A DNA stretch of 64,000 bases from the NCBI GenBank assembly GCA_933228675.1, contig CAKOFX010000006.1, forward strand, positions 360,492-424,491, read 5' to 3'. Shown here in pieces: positions 60,418 through 64,000 of the stretch. Source of the stretch: Stomorhina lunata (lineage: Eukaryota; Arthropoda; Insecta; Diptera; Rhiniidae). Under the pieces are notes generated by a model that saw only the letters and a program-made list of their open reading frames with translations, was not told where the DNA came from and did no database searches. Positions within the stretch are counted from its first letter, which is position 1; each line of letters opens with the position of its first letter. The position numbers were made by a program, and so were the translations under genes.

Positions 60418-61880
60418 GACCGAGCCTTGCTCGGAGCTTTATGATAAGCATTTTGAGGAAAATTTTAAAGTTTTTATATATTTTATATTATAAAGTGCTA
60501 AAATAAATTTAGAGGAAAGACATTGTAGAAATATTCAGTTAATTTTGAATTATTTTATTTATTTTGTCCGACCAACACGTAGTTTGCATAGTTTACAGTT
60601 TAACTCATTTTGAATAATTTTGGAAATAACTCATATCAACAGAAACCTCTGTCGACTCATGCGCAACAACTTTGCTAAAGATTATAGTCTGATCAAATGC
60701 ACAGTTTACGATTTAATTCATTTTGAGTAGTTTTCTGTGGCGCCACCTGTCGGACTTTGGTCATTCCAATTAAAAAACCTTCGTCGGATTATCAGCAATA
60801 ACTTTGCTAAAAATTATAGCATGATTAAATGTACAGCACACGATTAAATTGACTTTAAGTAAATTTCAGTGGCGCCACCTGTCGAAATTTCTTCATACCA
60901 ACTAAGAAACCTTCGTCGGCTCATGTGCAACAACTTTGCTAAAGATTGTAGCATGATTAAATGTACAGATTACGATTAAATTGACTTTGAGTAAGTTTCT
61001 GTAGCGCCACCTGTCGGAAATTATTCATGCTAACAAAAAAGCCTTCGTCGGCTCATGCGCTACAACTTTGCTAAAGATCATAGCATGATCAAATGTACAG
61101 TTTACGATTTAATTAATTTTTAGTAATTTTCAGTGGCGCCATCTGTCGGAAATTAGTCTTATCAACTTTAAAACCTTCGCCGGCTTATCCGCAACATCTT
61201 CGCTAAAGAGCATAACACAATCAAATTCACAGTTTACTATTCTATAAAGAACATACATACAGACAAACATTCATTTGTTTAAAATAATACTAATTTTTCC
61301 CCCTTTTTATTCCCTAATTTCTAAAAGTTCCATATGTATATTTGGTACTTTTTTGGTGCCAATTGAATTCGGTACATTTTTTTAAAACGCATTTAACATA
61401 ATGTATAATGTTCCTATTCATATTACTTTGGAGATGTTAAGTTATCATTTTATCCCTTTTTTACCCATTTTGGCTCCAAAATCAAAAAAGTACCAAATAC
61501 GTGTTTCATGTTTTTTTTACATCTATTGATTGCAGTACCAAGTTTCTTTCTATATTCTTTAGTTTAAAATATAAGAGTGGGTTAAAAAGGTGCCAAAAAA
61601 ACTATTTTCACCCTTTTTTACCCCCTATCGGACATAGTTTCAAAAAAGTACCAAACACCTGTCCGCTTATTTTCAAAGCTGTTTAAAACGTAATTTTAAT
61701 TTTGTTTCTATACCTATTACTTTAGGAGACATAGCGTTTTCGATTTTTTCCATTTTTTACCCGTTTTTACCCTCTTAGAGGTAAAAGTTCCAAAAGTCCC
61801 TTCTTCTTCGACCTATACATCAAAAAAGATACCCACTGTCCAAATTTTATCAAAATCGTTAGAGCCGTTTTCGAGATAGC

Positions 61881-61911
<31 letters not shown>

Positions 61912-61939
61912 CAATTATTGCTCGTTTAAGAATATAAGA
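60418..61939 (-). mobile_element. Family C element, copy 3
   Basis: The plus strand reads 'caactta', GTACCTGGTAGACC, hairpin CCGAGC-CTT-GCTCGG, and ends AATATAAGA followed by 'ttaatg'. Joining the flanks gives 'caacttattaatg', exactly the family A sequence seen uninterrupted at about 49596-49610. It carries the 132-bp units (60640-61200) and the 'gtacc/ttaccc' units, but neither the SINE nor the 109-bp duplication. Confidence 0.85.
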
Positions 61940-62190
61940 TTAATGTAAAACTATACCCGCTTATGAAATCGAATTTGTTCAAAGTAAGGACTAGGGAAAC
62001 CACTTAGATACTCTTAAATGTTGAACTTTAAAGCTACTGTAGCTGAATTAGGTCCAAAGATTTGACCAACTAGCATAATTTTTTTTAGAATTTGGTCCAC
62101 GTTTTGAGTAGATATGTGAGGTATTTTTAACATTAATAAAATTTAATGGTGGGTATATGAGATTTAGCACAGTCGAATATAACACTCTTA
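61940..62190 (-). mobile_element. Family A element, part after the family C insertion
   Basis: It continues to the 3' end: 'aatggtgggtatatgag', a decayed hairpin (ATTTAGCACAGTCGAAT), then ACACTCTTA, where a MITE is inserted. The last bases of A, 'ttacttgt', follow the MITE at 62724. Confidence 0.7.
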
Positions 62191-62723
62191 GTCCCAGTTT
62201 ACATTGTACAACTTTTGTCGTTGCAATTCTTAGTTTGTGGGAAAATAGGGAGAGTAAAAATACTAGGGGAAGAGAGAAACTAAAAGTAGTACACATATGC
62301 ATGTACTCTTGCAATTCGTTTATTCCCCAATTCGTAATTTTAATCGTGAAGTTAGCTGCAAGTATATTTTGACACTTGTTTTATTTTCATATTCATGAGT
62401 GCTCACGTTCAAGTGGTTTTATTTTCAATTGAATTCAATATAAAATTAAAAATATTCAAGAAACTTATTAATTGGTATTTATCAATATCCATTTCGAAAA
62501 ACAATTTCTTTTACACGAAAAATACTTGTTTGAGCACAAATGTATTGTTTTTTTTTTACCACACGAATATACTTAAAAAAGAAAATGTCAAAAATTATGT
62601 ACCTATGCATACGTCAATAAAAAATATCGGCGACAAAAATCGTACAATTTAAACGCAAATGCAATTTTAAAGAAAGAACGACAAAAATCGCGGCGATAAA
62701 GATTGTTCAATGTAAACTGGGAC
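62191..62723. mobile_element. 533-bp PIF/Harbinger-like MITE
   Basis: The terminal inverted repeats are GTCCCAGTTTACATTG (62191-62206) and its exact inverse (62708-62723), with weaker similarity further in ('acttttgtcgttgc'). TTA is duplicated on both sides (62188-62190 and 62724-62726). Removing the insert restores the family A end ACTCTTACTTG. A 3-bp TTA/TAA duplication is the signature of the PIF/Harbinger group (Tourist-type MITEs). No coding sequence. Confidence 0.85.
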
Positions 62724-62730
62724 TTACTTG

Positions 62731-63230
62731 TAGTAAATATATACAATCAAAAAGATTCGGAGATACAATCAACATATTAAGATTGCACCAAGGAAATTAG
62801 ATAGCTATCAATCAATGTCCAGACTTTATATACCGTAGATGCGTTAGGAACTCATAACAAAATACATGGACTTATCTTGTTGCTATCAACAAGTTTATCC
62901 TAACTGAATAAATATTAAGCTAAACGAAAATTATTTAACAGATTATTAATCCTAACCTATACCCGGTTAAAAGATTTAATTTTGTACAAAGGAAATACTA
63001 GGGAAACGACTTACATACTTTTAAATATTGAACCAGAAAGCTACTGCAACCGAATTTAGTCCAAATATTTTACCAACAATACCAACTCACGTAACAACTT
63101 TTTCGAGTTTGATCTACATTTGGAATAAGCTGCACGCCCGTAGATATATGGGATATGTTTCTAAATTTAGCACAACTTGATGGTGGGTATATAAGATTCG
63201 GCACTGCCGAATATAACTTCCTTACTTCTT
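62731..63230 (-). mobile_element. Family A fragment (hairpin-end module)
   Basis: It begins 'atacaatcaaaaagattcgg' and ends with GATGGTGGGTATA (63179-63191), the hairpin ATTCGGCACTGCCGAAT, and a slightly altered terminus CCTTACTTCTT. Confidence 0.7.
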
Positions 63231-63477
63231 TAGTTTCAATTAAGAAAAAATTATACAAAATGTTTAATATGTAAAAAGTCTTTTGTTTTCTAATAAATTA
63301 CAATATTTTTAACTATTTTCAATATTATTAATTTATTTCTCTAATAGCATAAGACCGGAAATAAAAAAGAAGAAAAACAACTGGTATGTCAAAATAAATA
63401 TGCCGACTAGTGTATAACATCTCTTTTTTTTATCTACAAGCAAAAGGATTTGGAGGTAGAATAGCTAATGGGTGTTT
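63231..63477. other. Spacer with a small family A remnant
   Basis: Non-coding. Bases 63405-63470 ('gactagtgtataacatc', 'tttggaggtagaa') are a decayed piece of family A into which the rosa-like element appears to have landed. Confidence 0.45.
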
Positions 63478-64000
63478 TTTTTAGAGGTATAGAACTTCGA
63501 ATTGAAATAAAACACAAGAAAATCGTTTTAATGTCCATCAATTTGGCTTTATTGGAAGGATAATTTTATGCCATTAATGTTTAAATATGATTTCGGGCAT
63601 GTGGCCGCCGCGGCTGGCTCGAATAAAGCCAATTCTACAGGTCCAATTTTCAACTACTTTTTCGAGCATATGGGGCCGTATGTTGGCAATAACGCCACGA
63701 ATGTTGGCTTCCAAGTAACCTAACGTTTCTGGTTTGTTGGAGTAGACGAGCGACGACACATATCCCCAAAGAAAATAATCCAGTGGTGTCGAATCGCACG
63801 ATCTTGGTGGCCAATTGACAGGTCCATTCCGCGAAATTATGCGCTCATCGAATGTTTCCTTCAATAAATCAATTGTGACGTGCGCTGTGTGACATGTAGC
63901 GCCGTCTTGTTGGAACCACAACTCATCCACATTCATGCCATCCAATTGGGGAACAAAATAGTCGGTTATCATGGCTCTATACCGGTCTCCATTTATGGTA
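63478..64000 (-). mobile_element. rosa-like (DD41D) mariner-superfamily element, 3' part
   Basis: The right end is probably at 63478 (ATGGGTGTTTTTTTTAGAGG), directly after a TA at 63476-63477. About 95 bp of untranslated end sequence precede the transposase stop codon. The other end lies beyond the window, so the terminal repeats cannot be compared. Confidence 0.75.
63574..64000 (-). CDS. rosa-like DD41D transposase, C-terminal part (runs off window)
   Basis: The frame is open from the window edge to a stop at 63574-63576, about 141 codons. The methionine at 63972 is internal, because the frame continues upstream as TINGDRYRA. The visible part holds WFQQDGATCHTA (second catalytic aspartate) and PPRSCDSTPLDYFLWGY (third). 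Counting gives 41 residues between QQD and the aspartate of PLD, the DD41D spacing of the rosa type first found in tephritid flies. It ends RGGHMPEIIFKH, a C-terminus common in insect copies. The protein would bind element ends and carry out cut-and-paste transposition into TA. No stop or frameshift is visible here. The DNA-binding region and first aspartate lie outside the window, so activity cannot be judged. Confidence 0.85.
   Translation of the reverse strand, partial: TINGDRYRAMITDYFVPQLDGMNVDELWFQQDGATCHTAHVTIDLLKETFDERIISRNGPVNWPPRSCDSTPLDYFLWGYVSSLVYSNKPETLGYLEANIRGVIANIRPHMLEKVVENWTCRIGFIRASRGGHMPEIIFKH

Noticed and set aside
62395..62652. 85-codon ORF inside the 533-bp MITE
   Set aside because: It is low complexity with no transposase motif. 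MITEs of this kind are non-coding.

Overview
This window contains no supportable host gene. It is AT-rich, repeat-saturated insect DNA, and everything recognisable in it is a transposable element, a satellite array or a microsatellite. It is probably from a fly (Diptera, Brachycera). The reasons are many copies of mini-me/DINE-like repeats carrying TA and GTCY tracts (a dipteran hallmark), a rosa-type (DD41D) mariner-like transposase, DD37E Tc1/mariner-superfamily copies and an insect-style non-LTR reverse transcriptase relic. The species cannot be told from the sequence alone. The repeat load suggests heterochromatin or a very large intergenic or intronic region.

For clarity I name three abundant non-autonomous families A, B and C. 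Family A (about 1.4-2 kb) and family B (about 0.8 kb) share one architecture. The 5' end is TATACCC..., an inverted copy of it lies subterminally at the 3' end, then comes a GC-rich hairpin and a terminal CTTACTTGTT. This is the layout of Helentron/DINE-type rolling-circle elements. Family C (1.5-2.0 kb) also looks rolling-circle. Its three copies all sit exactly between A and T with no target duplication, start with TC and have a hairpin 12 nt from the 3' end.

Layout: 1-850 is part of a long-inverted-repeat element. 851-10120 holds family A and B copies, one with a 728-bp MITE inside and a 300-bp CAGA/CATA microsatellite. 11050-13760 is a tandem array built from a unit also found inside family C. 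14652-16388 is a near-complete A copy. 16594-18527 is a complete long-inverted-repeat element. 19599-20397 is B and 21206-24787 is A in tandem. 24788-25769 is a 31-bp satellite. 26795-31678 is A with C inserted, and C itself carries a tRNA-derived SINE with an 11-bp target duplication. 31960-33484 is a degenerate T-rich array. 34395-34950 is a reverse transcriptase relic. 35029-36305 is a full-length but broken DD37E element. 37430-41325 is a 3.9-kb 31-bp satellite. 42209-45023 is a foldback cluster with a nested 318-bp MITE. 45077-46614 is C. 47030-49870 is A interrupted by a truncated DD37E copy. 50856-52440 is degenerate and 52440-57968 is a 5.5-kb 28-bp palindromic satellite with an inverted central block. 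59239-63230 is A, interrupted by C and by a 533-bp PIF/Harbinger-like MITE. 63478-64000 is the 3' part of a rosa-like element running off the window.

Nothing here works as a pathway. The interest lies in the nested insertion history and in satellites that look derived from transposon internal repeats or built on self-complementary monomers. Boundaries were read by eye and most are good to a few bases where target duplications or empty sites exist, otherwise to tens of bases.
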